Shown here: positions 34,103 through 43,062 of the stretch, in pieces
Layout: every line of letters begins with the position of its first letter
Numbering within the stretch: position 1 is the first letter of the stretch
From: an uncultured Parabacteroides sp.
Lineage (GTDB): Bacteria; Bacteroidota; Bacteroidia; Bacteroidales; Tannerellaceae
Length of the DNA stretch: 43,132 nt
Direction: 5' to 3'
NCBI GenBank assembly: GCA_949295065.1
Contig: CASFJQ010000021.1
Location: 1 to 43,132 of the forward strand
Program-made: the position numbers and the translations under genes
The notes under the pieces: generated by a model
The model's input: only the letters and a program-made list of their open reading frames with translations
What the model was told of the DNA's origin: nothing
The model's database searches: none

Positions 34103-34420
34103 TCATTTTACTTCCATAATTTCAATAGCAACACCTTCTTCTTCGATAAAAGCAATTGTCAGGTGCTCATCACATGGAGCCGGACCAAAAATTACTTTCT
34201 TACCTTTCAATTCTTCCTCCAATGAAGGAACAACATAGGCAACATGAGCTGTTGACATCACTAATTCAGGAAGAGGAGTTTCACCTGATTCCAAATGTAT
34301 AAATTCAATCTTGTTTGGACTCTGGCTGTAATCAGTCAACCAAACGTTCAAACCTTCGTTATACACTGCGCCTTCCGGCTTATAATTCACTGGAATTCCA
34401 ATATGACTTAATGTTCTCAT
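34103..34420 (-). CDS. Small VOC-superfamily protein
   Basis: 105-aa single-domain or half-barrel-pair protein. N-terminal LSHIGIPVNYKPEG and the middle TAHVAYVVPSLEEELKGKKVIFGP with the C-terminal AFIEEEGVAIEIMEV match the vicinal-oxygen-chelate fold; H6, E42-type, H81-type and the final E of IEIME may bind a metal. It is 25 bases downstream of the large SUMF1 fusion gene and upstream of dhaK in the same cluster. An isomerase or epimerase role acting before DhaK or LsrF is plausible from position, compared with the isomerase step (LsrG) that precedes LsrF in AI-2 breakdown, but there is no direct evidence. Confidence 0.7.
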   Translation of the reverse strand: MRTLSHIGIPVNYKPEGAVYNEGLNVWLTDYSQSPNKIEFIHLESGETPLPELVMSTAHVAYVVPSLEEELKGKKVIFGPAPCDEHLTIAFIEEEGVAIEIMEVK

Positions 34421-34445
34421 GATAATTAAATTTATATTTTAATGA

Positions 34446-37400
34446 TTAATCCTCTATTATTGCACGGAAACCAACATTGAATACTCTCTGATATGGATAG
34501 AATCCTTTACGAGAATATGCTGTTGAGAATTTAGGACGTTCGATGAATGAACCACCACGAACAACCTTATATTCAGCTTCAACCTTGCTGTTTTCCTTAT
34601 AAGGATATGGCACATAGTCAGAGCGAGTCCATTCGCCTACGTTTCCGTGCATATCATACAAACCAAACGGATTGGCTTCATATTTCTTTCCTGGAACCTG
34701 AACAAGGCTTCCATCATCTACATTTTCTTCTTTCGGAAGGAATATGTAGTATTTGTACCACATTGAAGTCTTAGGCATAGGCTGAGGGTCAATACCGCTT
34801 ACAGCCAGTTTCAATGTAGTTTTATCAGCCAAATTGTCCTTATTTCCGAAATCAGAATTCATATTTCCAAACCAGAAATCAGAATCGCTACCTGCACGGC
34901 AAGCCCATTCCCACTGAGCTTCTGTTGGTAATGTCACGTTCAAACCAGTCTTTTCGCTAAGTTTCTGACAGAATTCCATTGCTTCGTTATAGCTCAAGCG
35001 GATAGCAGGCTGGTCAGGGTCGTTTGCTGTGTAACCCGGAACAACATGGTCTTTCCACTGCTGGTCCATATACTTACTGTCGTGATTTGGGAAAATAGTT
35101 CTGAACTGCTCGTTTGTTGTTTCTATTTCAGCCATCCAGAATGCTTTCTTAATCTTGACTTTAGTTGTCGGATATGTATCAGACGGACCGTTATAGCTAC
35201 CCATTACGAATTCACCGGCTGGAATACGGACAAATGTCATATTGATGCCCGGTGCCAATTCAATAACTTTACGAGTTTCTTTCTCGTCTGCAAGCATTTC
35301 CTTAACCTGGTCTGCGCCAAACGGCCAATTCTTGGCTTTAAGTTTCTTTTCCTTAACAGGAGGCAATGGTTCAGGCATAACAGGTTTGATTTCTCCTTTT
35401 CCTTTCAGGTAAGCAGCATAATCTTCTATTTCCTTCTTCCAGTCAACACCTGCACCACCGGCATATTTGTCTGTAAGTTCTTTACGGCGAGCAATCTGGT
35501 CATAACCCTTATAAGGAATACATGTCAACACATTGGCATTGAAATATCCTTTATCAGGAGCATTATAGTCAATCCAGTTATACAACTTTCGCCATTCTTC
35601 ATCTGTAAGCTGCACATTTGCATGGCCTCGTTTCAACAGACGGACAAGCTCACTTGTGTTAGCGTGATATTCATAAGGATTCAGCACTTGCATATCACCT
35701 TCGCCACCCTGACGGTGAACATACGGATGCAAATTCAAATATGAAGTTCCATACCCCAATTTATCTTTCTTTCCTCCACGCAAATCAAATGCTTTCTCAC
35801 CATTATGGCAAGCGATACAAGCTCTGTCAAGAATAGGCTGGATTTCCAAATCGAATGTAAATGAACGTACACCACCTTCAGGAGTCTTCAGCTTAGAAGG
35901 CTCTTTCTGTGAAGCAATCACTCGTTTAGGAATAGCAATCTGGTTCTGGTCTTCGTGACAACCGATACATGACACAACTTCACCCGGCTGACCAGTCACC
36001 CAACTACGCATCCACTGGACTGCAACTCCATCCTTATCCAATGGCTGAATAGAAATAGGAGTATTAGCCGGAGCTTTGAAAATAACAGAACCGTCTTCCT
36101 CAACAGGTACTGTTCCTAAATTACGCTTGATATCCCATCCTGACTGAATACCATGCCAGTTATGGTCTGATGTAGTCTTCACATAAGCATATTCATAAGC
36201 ATGCAAACGTAATTCCTTGACAGTTCCACGAGGTATTCCTTTCAAGCCTTCTCCTTCGTAAATATCCTGGATGAAGAATGTAGCCTCTTTTTCATTCAAT
36301 TTAACTCTGTCCGGGATTGCTGGAGGTGTCTTTGTCTTACGCACAACAATAGGACTGATATATCCTTCTCCCTCACCTTCCATCAGGCAAGTCACATTGT
36401 CATATACATCGACAAGATACAACCCCCATAGTCCATTCGGGTCAAGCTTTGCAGAAACAAGGAAATACTTATCGTCGAGCGCTGTCGGTTTAATGAACTG
36501 AGGCCATACACCATTTACCAATTCGTCCTTCACTTCCTCAACAATCGGACGATTACGATACGGAATTTCCTGAACCATTCCGGCAGCACCTGCACGAGCC
36601 TTGTTAGGATCGAACACAATCATACGTCCTGAACGCGCGATACCATGGTGTCCGGAAATAATACCGACGAAAGAAGAAGCATGTCCAGGCAAAGGCTGCA
36701 CATCAAATGTACTGTTAGGGAACATTGAACCACTGCCATACAAAGCCTTTTGTTCTGTTCCATCAGGGTTCATATGCATCACAATACGAGTGTAATAGTG
36801 AGTCAAATCAGTATATTCCCAACGAGTGTACATCACACGGCCGTTATTCATGATTACAGGATTCCAGTTTGCATCCTGGTCGAAAGTCAAACGGCGCATA
36901 GTCTTAGTCTTTGGATCATAAAGAACCATATTTCCAACAGGGTCGTCACCGCTTACACAAGGAACACCCTGATAACCGATATTTGAAATGGCAATAAGTC
37001 TGCCGTCTGGCAAATATGTTCCATCATAGAATTCCAAATCCGGCTCAAGCATTTCCATCAACGGACGATATCCTGTTCCATCCAATTTGACTTCATGGAT
37101 ATTCCATCTCTTATCATCCATTGTCTGAGTAAACATAACCCTGTCACCATCCCAATGAAGCTTCAAATCTGCGATCGAAGATGTATTTGACGGTTTATAC
37201 ACAGAACGTACGTTTACATCGCCACGCAAATTTGTCAATTCAACAATGTCAGCGTCAAATCCTTCACGGCGGGCAGACTCCTGGTTACTCCAGTTATTTG
37301 CCTGAGTTCCAAGTTGAGGAGCCATTGCAGTATGGGCTGTAGTTCCCAATTTATATCTGGCAGCGACAATTTTGTCTCCATCAAGCAAAGGATTTGAAAG

Positions 37401-38435
37401 CAAAATAGCTCGTTTGTTAGCAATTGCCTTTTCAGCAGAAGCAATTGCAGAAGCATCGCCGCTATACATTCCATCGAAACCTTTATTCACCAAAGATTCC
37501 AATTCAGATAACAATGAAGCATATTTATTGCTATCATAACCTTTCATTCTCTTCATATCATTGAAAGCAAGCTTGATTGCTTCCATATTAAGCCATTTAA
37601 GCTCTTTCTGAAGAGTAAACACTTTCTGTACTTTTTCGTACAAGTTCAAATACAAAGTCAACTGCTTATTCAAATCTTTTTCAGCAGAAACCTTGTCTAT
37701 TTCAGATTTGAAATAGTCTTTCTTTTTCAGCTGTTCAACAATGCTAAGGATAGCCTGCTTCTCAACACTGTTGTCAGCAGAAGCCAACCAGTTTTCCATA
37801 CCGTTGACTGTAGCATTAAACAATCCTATTTGCTCCGGATACGAAGACATCAGAAATTTTGCTTCGTTCTGAGGATATACATTCATCACCTTGAAATATA
37901 CACTTCCATCAACGGATTCATCAACTACACCGACCTCAGCCTCAAAGCGTGCAAACTCTTTATCCAGATTGAAAATCATAACACCATTGGCGTGACACAC
38001 TATTCCATGATCATATTTCTTGCCATCTATCACCAATGGGTTTCCATACAAGTCTTTGTTTTTTGATATACTGCCAGAACCGGACTCCCAATACATTGGG
38101 TCCAATTCGTCAAGCCACACAGAAGAACCATCCTTGCGGATTAACCGGGCATTAGCCCAAGTTCCCCAGTCCCAGGAATTTCCGTCAGGACCTTCCGAAG
38201 TGACAAGAACAAGTTGTTCTAGTCCTTCAATATTCGCAGAAATTGGAGCAGCTGTCTGCTTAGCCTTCATCCATGCCGATAGAACCGGCATCTGGGCTTT
38301 TTGCAAAACAGTTCTCAATTCTGCCTTTGTTTTAACTGATGCATCAATCCAGTTATCAGTCTTCCCTTGTTTCTGCCCGAAAGCAACAAGAGAAGATGAT
38401 AACATAACTGATACAAGAATGTGTATTCTATTCAT
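34446..38435 (-). CDS. NPCBM / propeller / di-heme cytochrome c / SUMF1 fusion protein
   Basis: Very large secreted protein (1329 aa). A signal peptide (MNRIHILVSVMLSSSLVAFG) is followed by an NPCBM-like carbohydrate-binding domain (about 60-205, ending DESVDGSVYFKVMN), a helical stretch (about 215-340), a TolB/HzsA-like propeller (about 400-800) and two c-heme sites, CIGCH at C823-H827 and CIACH at C873-H877. The end (about 1055-1329) is a SUMF1/formylglycine-enzyme-like domain: IPAGEFVMGS, PTEAQWEWACRAGS, MHGNVGEWT, VVRGGSF. The Cys pair that follows RGGS in true formylglycine enzymes is absent, so it probably does not make formylglycine. ATG 38435 is chosen over an upstream TTG because it begins the signal peptide. 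Periplasmic or surface location and redox use are inferred. Confidence 0.85.
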   Translation of the reverse strand: MNRIHILVSVMLSSSLVAFGQKQGKTDNWIDASVKTKAELRTVLQKAQMPVLSAWMKAKQTAAPISANIEGLEQLVLVTSEGPDGNSWDWGTWANARLIRKDGSSVWLDELDPMYWESGSGSISKNKDLYGNPLVIDGKKYDHGIVCHANGVMIFNLDKEFARFEAEVGVVDESVDGSVYFKVMNVYPQNEAKFLMSSYPEQIGLFNATVNGMENWLASADNSVEKQAILSIVEQLKKKDYFKSEIDKVSAEKDLNKQLTLYLNLYEKVQKVFTLQKELKWLNMEAIKLAFNDMKRMKGYDSNKYASLLSELESLVNKGFDGMYSGDASAIASAEKAIANKRAILLSNPLLDGDKIVAARYKLGTTAHTAMAPQLGTQANNWSNQESARREGFDADIVELTNLRGDVNVRSVYKPSNTSSIADLKLHWDGDRVMFTQTMDDKRWNIHEVKLDGTGYRPLMEMLEPDLEFYDGTYLPDGRLIAISNIGYQGVPCVSGDDPVGNMVLYDPKTKTMRRLTFDQDANWNPVIMNNGRVMYTRWEYTDLTHYYTRIVMHMNPDGTEQKALYGSGSMFPNSTFDVQPLPGHASSFVGIISGHHGIARSGRMIVFDPNKARAGAAGMVQEIPYRNRPIVEEVKDELVNGVWPQFIKPTALDDKYFLVSAKLDPNGLWGLYLVDVYDNVTCLMEGEGEGYISPIVVRKTKTPPAIPDRVKLNEKEATFFIQDIYEGEGLKGIPRGTVKELRLHAYEYAYVKTTSDHNWHGIQSGWDIKRNLGTVPVEEDGSVIFKAPANTPISIQPLDKDGVAVQWMRSWVTGQPGEVVSCIGCHEDQNQIAIPKRVIASQKEPSKLKTPEGGVRSFTFDLEIQPILDRACIACHNGEKAFDLRGGKKDKLGYGTSYLNLHPYVHRQGGEGDMQVLNPYEYHANTSELVRLLKRGHANVQLTDEEWRKLYNWIDYNAPDKGYFNANVLTCIPYKGYDQIARRKELTDKYAGGAGVDWKKEIEDYAAYLKGKGEIKPVMPEPLPPVKEKKLKAKNWPFGADQVKEMLADEKETRKVIELAPGINMTFVRIPAGEFVMGSYNGPSDTYPTTKVKIKKAFWMAEIETTNEQFRTIFPNHDSKYMDQQWKDHVVPGYTANDPDQPAIRLSYNEAMEFCQKLSEKTGLNVTLPTEAQWEWACRAGSDSDFWFGNMNSDFGNKDNLADKTTLKLAVSGIDPQPMPKTSMWYKYYIFLPKEENVDDGSLVQVPGKKYEANPFGLYDMHGNVGEWTRSDYVPYPYKENSKVEAEYKVVRGGSFIERPKFSTAYSRKGFYPYQRVFNVGFRAIIED

Positions 38436-38469
38436 GTATATGGATTTAGTGTCAACTAACAAAAATTGA

Positions 38470-39189
38470 TTATAATGCAGCTTTTGAATTTGTAAATCTC
38501 AAGCCGTCATTGTCGTGATAACAAGCCCATTCTGAAACAACAGCACCTTCAGGACCTGCCATCATAAAGTGGAATGTTTCCAATTGTTTCAAACGCAAAA
38601 CATCACCTACTTTCTGAACCACAAAGTTCTTGCTCTTGATAGGACCATGAGTTGCTGGTGTTGCAGGAGCATTTGGAGTTTCTTCTCCTACCTCTGAGAA
38701 ATTATACACCCAACCTTTTTCAACCATCCATGATTCATGTTTAGCAGGGAATTTTGTCTTAACATGAGCATGCTCAGGAATCATCTGACCCGGCAACAAA
38801 TAGATTGCATGAGCGAAATATCCGTATTCAGGATCGTTAATCCAGAAAATACCACCCATACCTACATTTTCGAAATCTCCCAAACCGAAATCTGTTACCC
38901 ACATTTCTTTTGCCATCAAATCAGTGAAAGGCACATCATAGAAAGCAAACATATCTTTCATAGCTTCAATAGCTACATCCTGCTGGAATTTGCCGTCTTT
39001 ATAGAAATCGGCATTTGTGTACTTTTTAGAATAAGTCATAGCTTTTTTATTATTAGTTTCACATGTCACTTCAGAATTACTATTACCATCACCATTTCCA
39101 TTTGAAGAATTAGACTGATTGTTACAAGATACTAACGTCGTGATGGCAGCAGCAGCCAACAGCATTTTCATTGAATTTACTTTTCTCAT
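38470..39189 (-). CDS. Cupin-domain lipoprotein
   Basis: 239 aa with a lipoprotein signal ending LVSC (C22) and an Asn/Ser/Gly-rich linker (23-40), then a cupin barrel. The metal set H140, H142, E152 and H207 (PEHAH...KHESW...ETFHF) is in standard cupin order. The surroundings, IYLLPGQMIPEHAHVKTKFPAKHE and LRLKQLETFHFMM, resemble sugar-isomerase-type cupins such as D-lyxose isomerase, but unlike those it is exported. The inferred function is a periplasmic metal enzyme, an isomerase or epimerase acting on the cluster's sugar-like substrate, or a sugar binder. It sits between the RidA-like gene (11 bases) and the large fusion gene (34 bases), clearly one operon. Confidence 0.8.
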   Translation of the reverse strand: MRKVNSMKMLLAAAAITTLVSCNNQSNSSNGNGDGNSNSEVTCETNNKKAMTYSKKYTNADFYKDGKFQQDVAIEAMKDMFAFYDVPFTDLMAKEMWVTDFGLGDFENVGMGGIFWINDPEYGYFAHAIYLLPGQMIPEHAHVKTKFPAKHESWMVEKGWVYNFSEVGEETPNAPATPATHGPIKSKNFVVQKVGDVLRLKQLETFHFMMAGPEGAVVSEWACYHDNDGLRFTNSKAAL

Positions 39190-39200
39190 ACTTATTTTAT

Positions 39201-40340
39201 TTATTGTTTAGAATTATTTCTTTTTGCTATACCTTCTATTTCAATAAGCAATTCATTCCTGCATACATCAGCATGAAGATAAATAACTGGTATAGTCAAA
39301 TCATATTCTCTCAGCAACTTCCTTGATTCCCTGTAAAAAGACTCACTCTTCAGATAAACACGCAAAAGCTCATGCTTTCCATCTTTTATCAATTCAGCTA
39401 TATTCTCCATAGTCGTATGAAGTTGCTGCTCCAGACCTACACCTTTAAGGCTTTCCTCACCACGTATTGCTGCCGTACCTGAAATATAAATAATATCCTG
39501 AGAACCAAAAGTCATACTCTTTGCACGTTCGAACTTAGGTGTAGATTTTATCTTTCCGGAATGTTCGAGAACTTCTTCAGAATATTTATGTGCCGCAACC
39601 TGCAACCTGTTATTTATCGGCGTAGCAAAACAACTGTCTGATTTAAAAACTACTGCATCAACATCAACCAATACTCCTCCAAAATACGCACCAATACCTG
39701 TTGCAGCAGGATATCCGTTTTCCCAGGTTACATTATTATAGAACTCACTGCGGGCATTATTAAACGACTGATAGTGCTGATCCTCGCCATCAAAATCAGT
39801 AATTTTCTCAATATAATTCCACTGTCTGACTATTGAATTAATAGGAAAGCCCTCTTTATCCAAAATCTCTCCCAGCGAAGAGAAAACTTTGCAAGACTGT
39901 TCTGCAATATTCAAACCCAACACGTCAGACTGTAATCCTCCTGCAAACAGAAACCTCGCATATTTGTTTTCAATAAAGACATAAGAAAAATCACCTTCCG
40001 AACAGAATCTTATCAAATCATTAGTTCCAGGTATATAACTATGTACTTCCAATGCCATTCCTGCACCCATTACCGGCTGTGAGACCAAAGAAACTACAGG
40101 CATTTTGTCACCACAGAACAATCTTAATTTCTTCATCAGATAATTCTTCTGCTCAACATATTCTTCATTAGATGTATGTCGGCAGAAAAACACAAGACGC
40201 AAAACCAACTGTTCTGTTGGAAGATTTAGCAACAGTCTGTCAACCATCTCCTCCATATCGGCATCGGCAGTTGTCCAAATATTATACTGAATTCTATCGC
40301 AGTAATTCATACTCCACAAATTCTTATAATGAATTAACAT
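39201..40340 (-). CDS. RidA/YjgF-related protein, long form
   Basis: 379-aa cytoplasmic protein. The C-terminal third (about 275-379) is a RidA-like domain: DIIYISGTAAIRGEESLKGVGLEQQLHTT, VYLKS, PVIYLHADVCRNELLIEIEGIA, with the Arg/Cys and Glu that line the RidA pocket. The N-terminal two thirds, with VRQWNYIEKI and NARSEFY, resemble the extended RidA relatives such as chorismate-processing FkbO/Hyg5-type proteins. The function is not settled: imine/enamine hydrolysis or a lyase on an enol acid. The start is uncertain: ATG 40340 overlaps the upstream gene by 17 bases; ATG 40307 (12th codon), preceded by tggagt, is also plausible. The cupin gene follows after 11 bases. Confidence 0.75.
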   Translation of the reverse strand: MLIHYKNLWSMNYCDRIQYNIWTTADADMEEMVDRLLLNLPTEQLVLRLVFFCRHTSNEEYVEQKNYLMKKLRLFCGDKMPVVSLVSQPVMGAGMALEVHSYIPGTNDLIRFCSEGDFSYVFIENKYARFLFAGGLQSDVLGLNIAEQSCKVFSSLGEILDKEGFPINSIVRQWNYIEKITDFDGEDQHYQSFNNARSEFYNNVTWENGYPAATGIGAYFGGVLVDVDAVVFKSDSCFATPINNRLQVAAHKYSEEVLEHSGKIKSTPKFERAKSMTFGSQDIIYISGTAAIRGEESLKGVGLEQQLHTTMENIAELIKDGKHELLRVYLKSESFYRESRKLLREYDLTIPVIYLHADVCRNELLIEIEGIAKRNNSKQ

Positions 40341-42099
40341 ACTCTGTCAAAGCTTCAATGTCTTTCTTCGACACTCTTTTTTCTATACCATGCTTATGAA
40401 CACTAAACACTTCCTCCAAAGTAGCGGCACGTCCGTCAAACAAGTAAGGAGCAGTTCTCCAAACTTCTATCAAGGTCGGAGTGTCCCATCCTTGCTCAAA
40501 CTCAATGTCCTCACCTATTCGATGCATCTTCAAGTCAGTGAAATAAGGTCCACTATGACATTCGCCACATTTTAATTTTTCAAAAACCTTACGTCCTTCT
40601 TTTGCCTTTTCAGATAATTCTCCGTTAACAAGATAAGGACTAGGAACAGGGCGAAGAGATTTCAGATATGCATCAACACACTTTGCCATTTCTTCATCCG
40701 GTTCGTAAAACTGTATGAACTTGAAACCTGCTCTTACTGCTACTTCGGCTGATTCTCGTATTCCGGAAATCATACATTTAGGAGTTACGTGACTGTAAAG
40801 CATACTCTTGCAATTCTTTGAGTTACCTACTCCATCATTCATCAAATCCCAGTTCATTCCGTCTGTCCGTCCGTCACCTGGATGACATCCGTTACAACTC
40901 TGCCAATTCTGGTAACAATGTGTAGCATCGTTAAAATATTTTTCACCTTTATGTTCAATTGTTTCCTCTCTGTCAGGATTCAAGGAAACAGATTTAACTT
41001 CTGAAGTATTTACATCAACAAAATTCAACTCATCAGCAAAATATGTAGGAACTATCAATTCTCCGCCATCAAGCAACATACATCTCGGACCATTACCATT
41101 CAGTGGGACACGCTCTCTTAATCCATAAAGAAACGTCAAATCATAATCCAAACGACTTTTGTCCGGATAAGCCTCAAATTTCTTAAGCATTGCTTTATGG
41201 TCGATAATGCTGACTTCATGTGTACCGCTATGACTTACATAAATATTATTCTCGTCACAATCAATGCTCCAAATACCAGCAGCACCTCTGTCGGGATCAT
41301 CTACTATCACCACTCCAACAAAAGCCTGATTTGCCACATCTATTATACTGAATGCACTCGTATTCATCCAACCCTGCTGTAGCTGCGAAGTAGGCACAGT
41401 GAATCTTCCCAAATTATGAGATACATATATATATTTCCCATCAGGAGTAATACACATTCCACGAACAGCATTACTTCCATTTGCCAACTTTATGTCTTTG
41501 ACTTTCTCAAATGATGACATGTCAATAACAGAAACACAAGCAGCAACAATATCAAGATCTGCTCTTTGCGCAGGAAGGAAATTAGTTACGAACATATATT
41601 TCCCATCAGCAGAAAACACTGCAGACCTTGGCTCACGCAAAACAGAAACCTCGCGAACAACTTTATGTGCTGTCAAATCTATCTCTGAAACAGTATTCTT
41701 GAATTGATTAAGCACATAAATATATTTACCGTCCGGACTCATCATCGGATGACAGGCTCCCATTCCAGTTGGTATTGCATACTGCATCGCACCTGTTTCT
41801 GCATCCAGAATTTGCAACATTCCACGGTTCTCGGATGTTGTTACATACAAATTATTATCATCTAACAAAACTCCGGTAGGAACGGCATCTATCGGAAATG
41901 ATTTCAAACGAGTCTTTCCGTCCGCAGAAAAAACATCGATTTTCTTTGTTCCTTTCTGTGTCAATATTAACTCACCGGATTTTCCTTTGATTATATCAGT
42001 CGTAAACAAAGGAGGATTGCCAGCAAACAACATTGAGCTTACAAAGCCGGAAAGGCATAATGCCAATAACTTTCTATATAACGAAACATGTATTTTCAT
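40324..42099 (-). CDS. YncE-like beta-propeller fused to di-heme c-type cytochrome
   Basis: 591 aa. Sec signal peptide (about 1-26, ending LFAGN), then a seven-bladed YncE/40-residue propeller (about 35-385) with repeats such as SPDGKYIYVLNQFKNTVSEIDL and TPDGKYIYVSHNLG. The C-terminal part has two CXXCH sites, CNGCH (C402-H406) and CGECH (C511-H515), in an arrangement like MauG/cytochrome c peroxidase-type di-heme proteins. Periplasmic oxidoreductase or electron carrier is inferred. First structural gene after the IclR regulator (30-base gap); its stop overlaps the RidA-like gene by 17 bases. Confidence 0.85.
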   Translation of the reverse strand: MKIHVSLYRKLLALCLSGFVSSMLFAGNPPLFTTDIIKGKSGELILTQKGTKKIDVFSADGKTRLKSFPIDAVPTGVLLDDNNLYVTTSENRGMLQILDAETGAMQYAIPTGMGACHPMMSPDGKYIYVLNQFKNTVSEIDLTAHKVVREVSVLREPRSAVFSADGKYMFVTNFLPAQRADLDIVAACVSVIDMSSFEKVKDIKLANGSNAVRGMCITPDGKYIYVSHNLGRFTVPTSQLQQGWMNTSAFSIIDVANQAFVGVVIVDDPDRGAAGIWSIDCDENNIYVSHSGTHEVSIIDHKAMLKKFEAYPDKSRLDYDLTFLYGLRERVPLNGNGPRCMLLDGGELIVPTYFADELNFVDVNTSEVKSVSLNPDREETIEHKGEKYFNDATHCYQNWQSCNGCHPGDGRTDGMNWDLMNDGVGNSKNCKSMLYSHVTPKCMISGIRESAEVAVRAGFKFIQFYEPDEEMAKCVDAYLKSLRPVPSPYLVNGELSEKAKEGRKVFEKLKCGECHSGPYFTDLKMHRIGEDIEFEQGWDTPTLIEVWRTAPYLFDGRAATLEEVFSVHKHGIEKRVSKKDIEALTEYVNSL

Positions 42100-42129
42100 G
42101 GCTTATAATACAATTTTATTTTGCGTTTT

Positions 42130-42927
42130 TCATTTAATATATCCTAATTTCTTAGATATTTCATTTGAAATGTTCTTGACAGCCAATATTGTAGATGTCA
42201 GGACTTTCCCTTTAAGCCTATCCTTAGGTCCGGAAATCCAAATTGCACCACAAGGATACCCTATATAATTAAACAATGGAGCGCCCACACATATCACACC
42301 ACTCATTTCCTCCTCATTATCCATTGCATACCCCAAATTACGAACTTTTTCTAATTCTTCCAAATAATCCTTAGCTGTTACTATGGTTCTATCATTATAT
42401 GGATGAAAATCCATCAACGATAAATATCTGTCACGAACCGTATTTGGCAGATAAGCCATAATAGCTTTTCCTGGAGCAGAGCAATGCAAATCAAAAGATT
42501 TTCCAGGCGAAAGAACAAAACGAAATGTATGGTGTCCTTGAGCCTGTTCTATAAAAATTCCTTTTTCATTACCTAATACTCCAAAACAAGCCGTCTCTTT
42601 AACTTCATCCCTCAGTTTTCTCAAATATGGCAAGACGATTTCAAGCATACTATGTTCATTCAAGGCTCTGAAACCAAGAGTAAGCATCTTTCTGGTAAGA
42701 GAATACTGTTTACTTTCTTCGGAATATTGCAAATACTCCAAACGGACCAATGTATTCAGAATACGGTATGCTGTAGTTTGTGAAATATCAAGTGAACTCT
42801 TTATATCTTGCAATGTTTTTCCCTCAGAATTAAAAGCAAGATACTCCAAAACAGCCAATCCTTTTTCTAAATTAGGCACTTTATAATTCTCTTCCGTTTT
42901 TTCCATATTTGGCAATACATTTTCCAT
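42130..42927 (-). CDS. IclR-family transcriptional regulator
   Basis: 265-aa DNA-binding protein that likely controls the 30-43 kb cluster. The N-terminal winged helix-turn-helix (about 18-80) includes TLQDIKSSLDISQTTAYRILNTLVRLEYL. The C-terminal effector domain has GVLGNEKGIFIEQAQG, LHCSAPGKAIMAYLP and the G-V-x-C-V-G-x-P-L-F block (SGVICVGAPLFN), all classic IclR. Such proteins bind small carboxylic or sugar-derived effectors. ATG 42927 is used, but ATG 42906 lies inside a repeat of the same sequence (both start codons fall in ccaaatATGgaaaa), so the start is uncertain. First gene of the minus-strand cluster. Confidence 0.9.
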   Translation of the reverse strand: MENVLPNMEKTEENYKVPNLEKGLAVLEYLAFNSEGKTLQDIKSSLDISQTTAYRILNTLVRLEYLQYSEESKQYSLTRKMLTLGFRALNEHSMLEIVLPYLRKLRDEVKETACFGVLGNEKGIFIEQAQGHHTFRFVLSPGKSFDLHCSAPGKAIMAYLPNTVRDRYLSLMDFHPYNDRTIVTAKDYLEELEKVRNLGYAMDNEEEMSGVICVGAPLFNYIGYPCGAIWISGPKDRLKGKVLTSTILAVKNISNEISKKLGYIK

Positions 42928-42935
42928 ATTTGGAA
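42899..42935 (-). promoter_or_regulatory. Paired operator-like repeats over the IclR gene start
   Basis: The 14-base sequence ttttccatatttgg occurs at 42899-42912 and again at 42920-42933, 21 bases apart (two helical turns). The second is part of TTCCATATTTGGAA, with 5-bp inverted arms; the first is the same with one mismatch (TTCCATATTTGGCA). The palindromic form, the phasing and the overlap with the start codon suggest autoregulation by the IclR protein. Confidence 0.5.
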
Positions 42936-43062
42936 TATTATTTCAGATTTGAATCTAAAATAAATTATGATTTCCATCTATTAAAAAGGTATTTGCAAAA
43001 ATTAGTTAATTATGTTTTATAACACAACAAATTATCAATAGTTCGTTAAAAATTAGCCCAGC

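Noticed and set aside
34103-34420. Reading this small VOC gene as glyoxalase I or LsrG
   Set aside because: Fold-level likeness only; LsrG belongs to another fold family and no substrate residues can be matched.
34446-35420. True formylglycine-generating enzyme activity for the SUMF1 domain
   Set aside because: The cysteines expected after RGGS are absent and no sulfatase is encoded nearby.
35046-35744. Plus-strand frame of 232 codons inside the giant fusion gene
   Set aside because: It is a shadow of a clearly coding minus-strand gene, Cys/Phe-rich with no family resemblance.
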